Below, piece by piece: positions 57,631 through 64,000 of a stretch of DNA of 64,000 bases (positions within the stretch are counted from its first letter, which is position 1; every line of letters begins with the position of its first letter). The DNA is taken from assembly GCF_003028415.1 (NCBI RefSeq), contig NZ_PYSV01000010.1, positions 85,560 through 149,559 on the forward strand. Direction: 5' to 3'. The position numbers and the translations under genes are program-made. The stretch is from Deinococcus arcticus (GTDB taxonomy: Bacteria > Deinococcota > Deinococci > Deinococcales > Deinococcaceae). The notes under the pieces are model-generated. The model had not been told where the DNA came from. It did no database searches and was given only the letters and a program-made list of their open reading frames with translations.

Positions 57631-57658
57631 TTGACGCGCCTTCAGCGGGCCTTATACT
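57631..57658 (+). promoter_or_regulatory. canonical sigma-70-type promoter (TTGACG - 16 - TATACT)
   Basis: TTGACG at 57631-57636 and TATACT at 57653-57658 with a 16-base spacer, about 55 bases upstream of the peptide-binding protein start. The best full promoter in the window together with that at 63860. Confidence 0.85.
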
Positions 57659-57712
57659 GACTTTCATCATCACATAGGGAAAGCAGTGCTGCCCGCTGGA
57701 CCGGAGGCTCAT

Positions 57713-59470
57713 ATGAAGAAGACCTTGGCATTGACCGCATTCCTGCTTGGCGCCGCTCTGGCGGGCCCAGCCAACAACAGCCTCGTGGTGGGCACGTCGC
57801 AGGAACCGCCAAACATCTACGATCCCTGGAACACCAACAACCTCGCCATTACCAGCGAGATCAACGGCTACATGGGCGCCGCCCTGATTGGCCTGGATGA
57901 CGACGGCGAGCCCTATGCGGACATTGCCACCCGCGTGCCCAGCATTGCCAACGGCGATTACAAGATTGTCAGGAATGCGGCGGGCGACGTGGTGCGCAAC
58001 TCCGTGACCTACACCATTCGCAAGGATGCCAAGTGGAGCGACGGCACGCCCATCAAGGTGGCTGACTTCCAGTTCTGGCACCGCCTGGTCAACGACGACC
58101 GTGTGCCGGTGCCCGACCGCTCGCCCTGGAACCGCGCCAAGATCTCAGTGGCGGATGGCGACACCTTCACCATCACCTACGAGCCCCCGTACCTGTTTGC
58201 GGACCAGACCAGCCCCGGCCTGGCCCCCAGCCACGTGATGGGCGCCGCCTGGAACGCCTTTGACGCCAAGACGAAAAACGAGAAAGACGCCAAGGTGGTC
58301 AACGAGGAGTGGAAGAAGTTCATCTCCAGCTACACCACGGCGCGCAACCTGCCCAAGGTGGTGGCCGGCCCCTTCCGCCCCACGGCGTGGCGCAGCGGCA
58401 ACAGCCTGACCCTCACCCGCAACCCCAACTACTGGATGCACCCCAAGGATCAGGAGAAGTACATCCAGACCGTCACCTACCGCTTCATCCCCAACACCAA
58501 CACCCTGAAGGTGAACATCCTGTCCGGTCAGCTGGACGCGGTGAGCGCCGTGGGCCTCACCTTCGACCAGGGCGTGGACCTCGCCCGCACCGAGCGCGGC
58601 AAGTACAAGACCTACTTCGTGCCCGGCGCGGTGTGGGAGCACATTGACGTGAACACCCGGGGCCAGAAGGCCAAGGATCTGGACCTGGACGACCCCCGCA
58701 TGCGTCAGGCGCTGCTGTACGCCATTGATCGCGACGCCCTGACCAAGGCGCTGTTCCAGGGCCGTCAGGCAGTGTCCAACAGCTGGGTCAACCCCATTTC
58801 CAAGCTGTACAAGAAGGATGTCAACGACTACAACTACAACCCGGCGCGCGCCCGGCAGCTGTTCGCCGCCCTGGGCTGGACCCCCGGCCCGGACGGCATC
58901 CTGCAAAAGGGTGGCAAGAAGCTCAGCCTGAACTTCGGCACCACCGCTGGCAACACCGTGCGCGAGCGCGTGCAGCAGATTCTGCAGGCCCAGTGGAAGC
59001 AGGTGGGCGTGCAGGTGAACATCCAGAACTACCCGTCGAGCGTGTTCTTCGGCCCCGACTTCCTGAGCAAGGGCCAGGAAGGCAAGTGGGACCTGGCCAT
59101 GTATGCCTGGACCGGCAACCCCATCTTTGAAGAAGGCAACCTGTTCAAGGGCGAGGGCATTCCCACCGCCGCCAACGGCTACGCCGGCCAGAACAACGCG
59201 GGCTGGAACAACGCCGAGTACAACCGCCTGCACAAGCAGGCGCAGGTGGAATTCAACCTCGCGGACCGCATCAAGCTCTTTGACCGCATGCAGGCCATCT
59301 GGAACAGCGAGGTGCCGGCCCTGCCGCTGTACTACCGCGTGAACGTGTACACCAAGGTGCCGGGTCTGGTGAACTACACCTTCAGCGCCTACACCCTGTA
59401 CCCCAGCTGGAACTCGGCCAAGATCGGCTGGGCCTCCAGAGGCGCCGCCGAGGAGTACAAGCAGAAGTAA
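57713..59470 (+). CDS. peptide ABC transporter substrate-binding protein (SBP family 5)
   Basis: 585 residues with a signal peptide ([19 protein letters not shown]). Family 5 features: [33 protein letters not shown] (20 residues), [27 protein letters not shown] and [14 protein letters not shown]. It captures peptides or similar compounds outside the membrane for the two downstream permeases. No lipobox, so soluble periplasmic. CCGGAGG lies 5-11 bases before the ATG. Two strong hairpins follow, which may hold its mRNA at a higher level than the permease part. Confidence 0.93.
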   Translation: MKKTLALTAFLLGAALAGPANNSLVVGTSQEPPNIYDPWNTNNLAITSEINGYMGAALIGLDDDGEPYADIATRVPSIANGDYKIVRNAAGDVVRNSVTYTIRKDAKWSDGTPIKVADFQFWHRLVNDDRVPVPDRSPWNRAKISVADGDTFTITYEPPYLFADQTSPGLAPSHVMGAAWNAFDAKTKNEKDAKVVNEEWKKFISSYTTARNLPKVVAGPFRPTAWRSGNSLTLTRNPNYWMHPKDQEKYIQTVTYRFIPNTNTLKVNILSGQLDAVSAVGLTFDQGVDLARTERGKYKTYFVPGAVWEHIDVNTRGQKAKDLDLDDPRMRQALLYAIDRDALTKALFQGRQAVSNSWVNPISKLYKKDVNDYNYNPARARQLFAALGWTPGPDGILQKGGKKLSLNFGTTAGNTVRERVQQILQAQWKQVGVQVNIQNYPSSVFFGPDFLSKGQEGKWDLAMYAWTGNPIFEEGNLFKGEGIPTAANGYAGQNNAGWNNAEYNRLHKQAQVEFNLADRIKLFDRMQAIWNSEVPALPLYYRVNVYTKVPGLVNYTFSAYTLYPSWNSAKIGWASRGAAEEYKQK

Positions 59471-59479
59471 GCCGGTTCT

Positions 59480-59516
59480 GCCGGGGGCGCCCAGGCACCG
59501 CCTGCGTGCCCCCGGC
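59480..59516 (+). promoter_or_regulatory. hairpin 1 after the binding-protein gene
   Basis: GCCGGGGGC pairs with GCCCCCGGC; no T-run follows. Probably mRNA stabilisation or partial attenuation. Confidence 0.6.
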
Positions 59517-59524
59517 CACCCGGA

Positions 59525-59566
59525 GCGGGAAGCCTCGCCACTGCGGCGGCGCTTCCCGCCTTTCTT
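59525..59566 (+). promoter_or_regulatory. hairpin 2 after the binding-protein gene (attenuator-like)
   Basis: GCGGGAAGC pairs with GCTTCCCGC and is followed by CTTTCTT, a weak terminator tail, 30 bases before the permease start. Confidence 0.6.
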
Positions 59567-59596
59567 GGGCCCCGGCCCACCGTTTAGAGGACACAT

Positions 59597-60592
59597 ATGG
59601 GAACCTACGCACTTCGCCGCGTTCTGCAGATGATTCCGCTGCTGCTGGTCATCAGCCTGCTGATCTTTATGCTCACTGCCCTGCAGCCGGGCGATCCGGT
59701 GGATCAACTGGTGTTTGGCAACAGCAACATCACCCCCGAAGACATTGCCCGCCTGAAGGCCGCTTACGGCCTGGATCAGCCCTGGTACACCCGCTATTTC
59801 TTCTGGCTCAAAGAGGCCGTTACTGGTAATTTCGGATACTCCCAGGACCACGGTATTCCCGCCCTGGACTTTGTGTTCCAGAACCGCCTGCCCAACACCC
59901 TGCTGCTGACTGTTCCCGCCCTGCTGCTGAGCACCCTTATTGCGGTGCCGCTGGGTATTTTCAGTGCCGTGCGCCAGTATTCCCTCTTGGACTACGTGCT
60001 GACGTTCTTCGCCTTTGTGGCTGTCAGCGCGCCGGTGTTCTGGGTGGGCGCCCTGGCCATGTATTTCTTTGCCATCTTTCTGCCGCAGGCCACGGGTGGG
60101 CTGGTGGCGCTGCCGCCCGGCGGCCTGGGCGGCGACCTGCCCCCAGAGGCGGGCTGGCTGGCCGTGACCCTGGACAAGATCAAGTACCTCTTGCTGCCGC
60201 TGATGATTCTGATGCTGCGCGAGATCGCCGTGACCCTGCGCTTCATGCGCGCCAACATGCTTGAAACCCTCACGCAGGACTATGTGCGCACCGCCCGCGC
60301 CAAGGGGCTGGCCGACCGCCGGGTGCTCTACAAGCACGCGCTGCGCAACGCGGTCACGCCCATCGTGACCCTGATGGGGCTGGCGATTCCCGGCCTGTTC
60401 GGCGGCGCCGTGATTACCGAGAACGTGTTCTCCTGGCCCGGGATGGGCAAGGCCATTCTGGACGCCCTGGTCAGCAAGGATTTCAACGTGGTGATGGTCT
60501 GCCTGATGCTGCTGGCCCTGCTGACCGTGGTGTTTCAGCTTCTGACCGACCTTGCTTACGGTCTGGTTGACCCCCGCGTGCGGTACTCGTGA
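59597..60592 (+). CDS. peptide ABC transporter permease (DppB type)
   Basis: 331 residues, six to seven helices. [20 protein letters not shown] (20 residues) and [10 protein letters not shown] at the start and the EAA loop [26 protein letters not shown] ([24 protein letters not shown]) are typical of DppB/OppB. Start has GAGGACACAT before the ATG. Pairs with the next gene to form the channel. Confidence 0.93.
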   Translation: MGTYALRRVLQMIPLLLVISLLIFMLTALQPGDPVDQLVFGNSNITPEDIARLKAAYGLDQPWYTRYFFWLKEAVTGNFGYSQDHGIPALDFVFQNRLPNTLLLTVPALLLSTLIAVPLGIFSAVRQYSLLDYVLTFFAFVAVSAPVFWVGALAMYFFAIFLPQATGGLVALPPGGLGGDLPPEAGWLAVTLDKIKYLLLPLMILMLREIAVTLRFMRANMLETLTQDYVRTARAKGLADRRVLYKHALRNAVTPIVTLMGLAIPGLFGGAVITENVFSWPGMGKAILDALVSKDFNVVMVCLMLLALLTVVFQLLTDLAYGLVDPRVRYS

Positions 60593-60602
60593 GGACCTGC
60601 CC

Positions 60603-61529
60603 ATGACCACGACTGTTCCTGCTGCTCCGCCCCGTGCCCAGAGCCGTTCCACCATGAGCATTGCCATGCGCCGCCTGCGCAAGCACAAGGCTGCCATGGT
60701 CAGCCTGGTGGTGATTGCCCTACTGATTCTGACGGCGATCTTCGCGCCCTGGATTGCCCCCTACGACCCCAACGAACAGGACCTGACGGGTTTCTTTGCG
60801 CCGCCCGGCCCCCAGCATGTGCTGGGGCAGGATGAACTGGGCCGCGATCTGCTCTCGCGCATCGTGTACGGCAGCCGCGTTAGCCTGCTGGTGGGCTTCA
60901 CCGTTGCGCTGTTCAGCGTGGCGCTGGGCACCCTGATGGGTCTGCTGGCCGGATTTCTCAGTGGCCGGGTGGATACCGTGATCAGCCGCTTTATCGAGAT
61001 CATGCTCTCCATTCCAGAGCTGCCCCTGCTGCTCACCATCAGCGGCCTGCTGCTGTCCAGCGACAACCCCACGCTGCAGCGCCTGCGGGAATACCCCAAT
61101 GCCAGCGTCTTTATCATCGTGGGCCTGTTTACCTTCTTCGGCTGGATGGGCACGGCGCGGCTGGTGCGCGGCGAGGTCCTGAAACTCAAGAACCTTGAAT
61201 ATGTGGACGCCGCCCGTGCCCTGGGCGCCCGCAGCGCGCGCATCATGTTCCGTCACCTTGCCCCGAACATCATCGCTGTGATCATCGTGAACGGCACGCT
61301 GGCCGTGGGCGGCGCCATCCTGGGCGAGGCGGCGCTGTCGTTCCTGGGCTTCGGTATTCAGCCGCCTGTGTCCACCTGGGGCAACATGCTGTCGCGTGCC
61401 AACGAAGTGGTGCTGGAACACCCCTACCTCGCGCTGTATCCGGGCCTGATTATCCTGATCACGGTGCTGGCCTTTAACTTCCTGGGCGACGGCCTGCGCG
61501 ACGCCTTCGACCCCAAGAGCCGGCTGTAA
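60603..61529 (+). CDS. peptide ABC transporter permease (DppC type)
   Basis: 308 residues. N-terminal segment with RRLRKHKAAMVSLVVIALLI, then DPNEQDL, GQDELGRDLLSRIVYGSRVS (20 residues) and EAA loop EYVDAARALGARSARIMFRH (20 residues, starting EYV) are typical of DppC/OppC. Start 10 bases after the previous stop with GAGGACC upstream. A terminator follows, so the unit ends without ATPase genes. Confidence 0.93.
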   Translation: MTTTVPAAPPRAQSRSTMSIAMRRLRKHKAAMVSLVVIALLILTAIFAPWIAPYDPNEQDLTGFFAPPGPQHVLGQDELGRDLLSRIVYGSRVSLLVGFTVALFSVALGTLMGLLAGFLSGRVDTVISRFIEIMLSIPELPLLLTISGLLLSSDNPTLQRLREYPNASVFIIVGLFTFFGWMGTARLVRGEVLKLKNLEYVDAARALGARSARIMFRHLAPNIIAVIIVNGTLAVGGAILGEAALSFLGFGIQPPVSTWGNMLSRANEVVLEHPYLALYPGLIILITVLAFNFLGDGLRDAFDPKSRL

Positions 61530-61562
61530 TCGTCCCGGGCAACCCCTGCCCCTCTGTGTTTG

Positions 61563-61586
61563 CCCCCGCCCAGCGGGGGTTTTTTC
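61563..61586 (+). terminator. intrinsic terminator after the permease operon
   Basis: CCCCCGC pairs with GCGGGGG around a 3-base loop, followed by six T. Confidence 0.95.
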
Positions 61587-61619
61587 CTGGCTGCTTTCTC
61601 TTTCGCGTATGCTGACAGG

Positions 61620-62120
61620 GTGATTGTGCTTGGGATTGATCCTGGACTGGCGAACCTCGGCCTTGGGCTGGTCGAGGGTGATGTCCGCAAGGCCCAGCAC
61701 CTCTACCACGTGTGCCTGACCACGGAAAGTGCCTGGATCATGCCCCGGCGCCTGCAGTACATCCACGAGGAACTGTCGCGTCTGCTGGCCGAATACCGCC
61801 CGGACGCGGTGGCCATCGAGGACCAGATTCTGCGCAAGCAGGCGGATGTGGCCTTCAAGGTGGGGCAGGCGTTCGGGGTGGTGCAACTGGCCTGCGCCCA
61901 GGCGGGGGTGCCGGTGCACAGCTACGGCCCCATGCAGGTCAAGCGCTCGCTGGTGGGCACCGGCCGCGCCGAGAAAGAGCAGGTGATCTACATGGTCAAG
62001 GCGACGCTGGGCGTGCGCGAACTGTTCAACAACCACGCCGCCGACGCCCTGGCCCTGGCGCTGACCCACCTGGCCAGCGCGCCGCTGCAGAGCCGCGCCG
62101 CCCAGCTGCTGGCGCGCTGA
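61620..62120 (+). CDS. ruvC: Holliday junction resolvase RuvC
   Basis: 166 residues from a GTG with TATGCT (61608-61613) 6 bases upstream, a leaderless layout. Catalytic acidic residues are Asp7 in GIDPGLANLG, Glu67 in AIEDQ and Asp142 in HAADALALA, with His139 nearby. It cleaves four-way junctions during recombination, working with RuvAB (not in the window). Confidence 0.95.
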   Translation: MIVLGIDPGLANLGLGLVEGDVRKAQHLYHVCLTTESAWIMPRRLQYIHEELSRLLAEYRPDAVAIEDQILRKQADVAFKVGQAFGVVQLACAQAGVPVHSYGPMQVKRSLVGTGRAEKEQVIYMVKATLGVRELFNNHAADALALALTHLASAPLQSRAAQLLAR

Positions 62121-62121
62121 G

Positions 62122-62835
62122 GTGCGCCTCTCGCTGGCACTGCCGCTGCTGCTGTCGGTGGCGCTGACCTTCGCGTGGCTGTGGTTTTTCGTGCGGCGCG
62201 ACCGCCACCCAGAACCCCTGTGGCTGCTGGCGCGCACCTTCGCCTGGGGCATGCTGGCCTGGGTGATCGCCGCAGCCTTCGAAGCCAGTCTGGGGCACTG
62301 GCTGGCCTCGCCTCTGCCGCTGGTGGCTGCGCTGGTGCTGCTGCTCACGGCGCTGCTGGAAGAAGGATTCAAGTTTGTGGCTGCCACCACGGCCATCACA
62401 GAGCTGAGCTTTGACGAACCCATGGACGGCCTTGTCTACGCGGTGACCGCCGCCCTGGGCTTTGCCCTGATGGAAAACGTCACCTATACCCTGGGTTTTG
62501 GCAGCGGCGCCGGGGCGTGGCACGCGGTGTTCGCCACGCTGGCCCACGCCCTGTTCAGTGCGCCGCAGGGCTACGCGCTGGGTGGGCTGCACTGGCAACG
62601 GGGCCGCGCCTGGGTGGTGCGGGGGCTGGCCGTCAGCGTGATTCTGCACGCGGTGTTCAATGGCCTGCTCGTGGGCAGCGCCGGCTGGCCGCAACTCGCC
62701 TCGCTGGGCGTAATTACCCTAATGATGATCTTTCTGGCCGGCCGCTACTATCTGGCTTTCGAGGCCCATGCCCGTCAATTTGGGCCCTCGCCGTACTTCC
62801 TGCACGAACAGGCCCAGAAAAGGCGCTCATCCTGA
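62122..62835 (+). CDS. PrsW family intramembrane protease
   Basis: 237 residues with about eight helices. Glu80-Glu81 in LLEEGFKF, Glu118 in LMENVTY and His142 in AHALFSAPQG match the conserved sites of PrsW-type glutamic membrane proteases, relatives of CPBP proteases that cleave anti-sigma factors. GTG start one base after the ruvC stop, so it is in the ruvC operon. Target protein unknown. Confidence 0.88.
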   Translation: MRLSLALPLLLSVALTFAWLWFFVRRDRHPEPLWLLARTFAWGMLAWVIAAAFEASLGHWLASPLPLVAALVLLLTALLEEGFKFVAATTAITELSFDEPMDGLVYAVTAALGFALMENVTYTLGFGSGAGAWHAVFATLAHALFSAPQGYALGGLHWQRGRAWVVRGLAVSVILHAVFNGLLVGSAGWPQLASLGVITLMMIFLAGRYYLAFEAHARQFGPSPYFLHEQAQKRRSS

Positions 62836-62886
62836 GACCGCGCGCTGTGGGCCTGTGCCCATGGCAGAGGTGAGGCCATACCCCTG

Positions 62887-63005
62887 ATACGAGTTCCGAA
62901 TAATTCCCTCATGTGTGACGGCATCGTTCCGACCGGAGGGACTCGCGGCACTGCGGAGCAGAGCAGGAACAGAGACGGAGTCGGGGAATGTACGGCAGTC
63001 CGTAT
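62887..63005 (-). repeat. dispersed element R1, copy 6 (short)
   Basis: 119 bases, inverted: ATACGAGTTCCGAATAATTC to GGCAGTCCGTAT. Lacks the central part present in other copies (the ATCCGGGAAGAAGGGGGA block). It lies 51 bases after the prsW-like stop, not on a stop codon. Confidence 0.85.
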
Positions 63006-63119
63006 GAGCAGGTGATCCTGACCCGTTGATCCAAGCGAAAGGGCCTTGCAGATGTCTGGGGACAGAGGGAAAGACGGAGCAGTTGATGGGCGCCGGGGAG
63101 AGCTGATTGGAGTCCAGGG

Positions 63120-63800
63120 CTACAGCGTCTCGTGGGCTGTCTGTCCGGCCACCCAGTGCTCCCCGGTGTCGTCACGCTCGTGTTTCCAGACCGGCACATG
63201 CACCTTCAGATGTTCAATGAGGAAGTCGCACGCTTCCAGCGCAGCCCGGCGGTGGGGACTGGCCACCCCGATCAGGATGCTGGCCTCGCCGGGGCGAAGG
63301 CGGCCCACCCGGTGCCAGAGATAGAGGCGTAAGTCACCGAAGCGCTCGCGGGCAGCCTGCGCTGCATGACGCATCACGTTCAGGGCCAGGGGCACGTAGC
63401 CCTCGTAGTCAATCCACTGCACCGTCTTACCCGCGTTGGGGCTGCGCACCGTTCCCACAAAGTAGGCCTGTGCGCCGTAAAGCGGCCGGACCAGAAAGGC
63501 GTCTGCGGCGGCCAGGCTCAGCGGCTCGTCGGTGACACCGCAGCAGGTGGAGTCGTCCTCACCCGAACCGCCTGCGACAGGGGGCAGGAAGGCCACCTCA
63601 TCGCCTGGGTTCAGCGCCGTGTCGGGCAGGGCGTACTGCTCATTGACCGCCACCATGCAGCCGCGCAGGCTCACGCCCAGCTGCGCCTCTATCTGCGCGG
63701 CCACTGCCCGGACATCGCTGCCTTCCGGAACGTGCAACGCCAGCCCCTCTATTCCAGTTTCCCGCTTCAGACGCGCAAAAAACACCACGTTGAGCTGCAT
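63120..63800 (-). CDS. fused molybdopterin synthase MoaD-MoaE
   Basis: 226 residues: MoaD (about 1-80) ending in VAGGSGEDD, where Gly77-Gly78 would be the C-terminus of a free MoaD, then MoaE (about 90-226) with WHRVGRLRPGEASI, SPHRRAALEAC and VWKHERDD carrying the catalytic Lys. Molybdopterin synthase inserts sulfur carried on the MoaD C-terminal thiocarboxylate, so the fused form must be cut after Gly78 or use another route; cleavage is known for the MoaX fusion of Mycobacterium. TAGCCT lies 6 bases before the ATG on the minus strand (63807-63812). Confidence 0.9.
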   Translation of the reverse strand: MQLNVVFFARLKRETGIEGLALHVPEGSDVRAVAAQIEAQLGVSLRGCMVAVNEQYALPDTALNPGDEVAFLPPVAGGSGEDDSTCCGVTDEPLSLAAADAFLVRPLYGAQAYFVGTVRSPNAGKTVQWIDYEGYVPLALNVMRHAAQAARERFGDLRLYLWHRVGRLRPGEASILIGVASPHRRAALEACDFLIEHLKVHVPVWKHERDDTGEHWVAGQTAHETL

Positions 63801-63859
63801 GGGCAGAGGCTACCACGGGCCCCCAGGCGCCAACCGAAAGGAAGCTTGAGGACAGGGTG

Positions 63860-63911
<52 letters not shown>

Positions 63912-63915
63912 GTGC

Positions 63916-64000
63916 ATGACAACCGATGGAAGCGAGCGAGAAATTGCGAATCACAGGGCCGCAAAGGTCCTGATGAAGAACAGAAGGTCAAGAGACGAAG
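63916..64000 (+). CDS. start of an unidentified gene (cut by window edge)
   Basis: ATG at 63916, 28 bases after the -10, preceded by GAGGTG. The visible 28 residues begin MTTDGSEREIANHRAAKV and continue with charged residues; no stop before the edge. Composition is less GC-rich than most genes here. The same stretch could instead be structured leader RNA: CAGGGCC and GGTCCTG pair around a GCAAA loop. Confidence 0.4.
   Translation, partial: MTTDGSEREIANHRAAKVLMKNRRSRDE

Overview
The window is about 64 kb of high-GC chromosome with short intergenic gaps, many ATGA/GTGA stop-start overlaps, and many starts where a TANNNT box sits 5-9 bases before the start codon (the leaderless pattern described for Deinococcus). 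Gene content also fits Deinococcus: many membrane and Deinococcus-type hypothetical proteins, an Ada-AlkA fusion, a MoaD-MoaE fusion, and a c/Rieske/b cytochrome operon with a menaquinone-bc flavour. Most genes are chromosomal housekeeping genes; no phage, plasmid, rRNA or CRISPR locus is visible.

Layout. 1-9 kb: sucA (cut by the left edge), an SMP-30 lactonase, small membrane proteins, a secreted protein with three C/H-rich repeats, an M48 protease, a YwbE-like protein and an SDR. 8-15 kb: leftward purine cluster purC-purS-cupin-purQ-dinB-MOSC-purL-purF. 15-23 kb: rightward ada-alkA/PEP-mutase-like pair, then a tightly coupled series of alpha/beta hydrolase, NlpC-like protein, three tandem double-GNAT acetyltransferases and an arginase-like protein. 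23-25 kb: degenerate Nudix protein, a cluster of palindromic repeats, a queuosine-precursor transporter and a QueF-like T-fold protein. 25-36 kb: GH31 glucosidase, RNase H, pyrE, a heterodimeric ABC exporter bracketed by direct repeats, and a degenerate GH1-like protein. 35-46 kb: hemC, asparaginase, zinc-ribbon protein, MFS, nth, tRNA-Trp, lipoprotein, cutA, LapA-like, accDA, a beta-propeller and ttcA. 47-57 kb: class A PBP, EamA transporter, CvpA-like protein, NarL-type regulator, beta-lactamase-like protein, cytochrome bc operon, and an A-type Fe-S carrier. 57-64 kb: peptide ABC binding protein with two permeases (no ATPase), ruvC, PrsW protease, moaDE and a promoter with a partial gene at the right edge.

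The least explained material is non-coding. One dispersed element of 119-179 bp occurs six times, and in four copies its terminal A is also the last base of the neighbouring gene's stop codon; a long palindrome near one end keeps pairing in several copies although its sequence changes. Two smaller palindromic units alternate as a tandem composite near 23.8-24.05 kb, and one of them recurs at 45.7 kb. A separate GC-rich 240-260 bp element flanks the ABC exporter genes as direct repeats, with a third divergent inverted copy next to it. All functional calls are from reading the sequence; no database search was possible.
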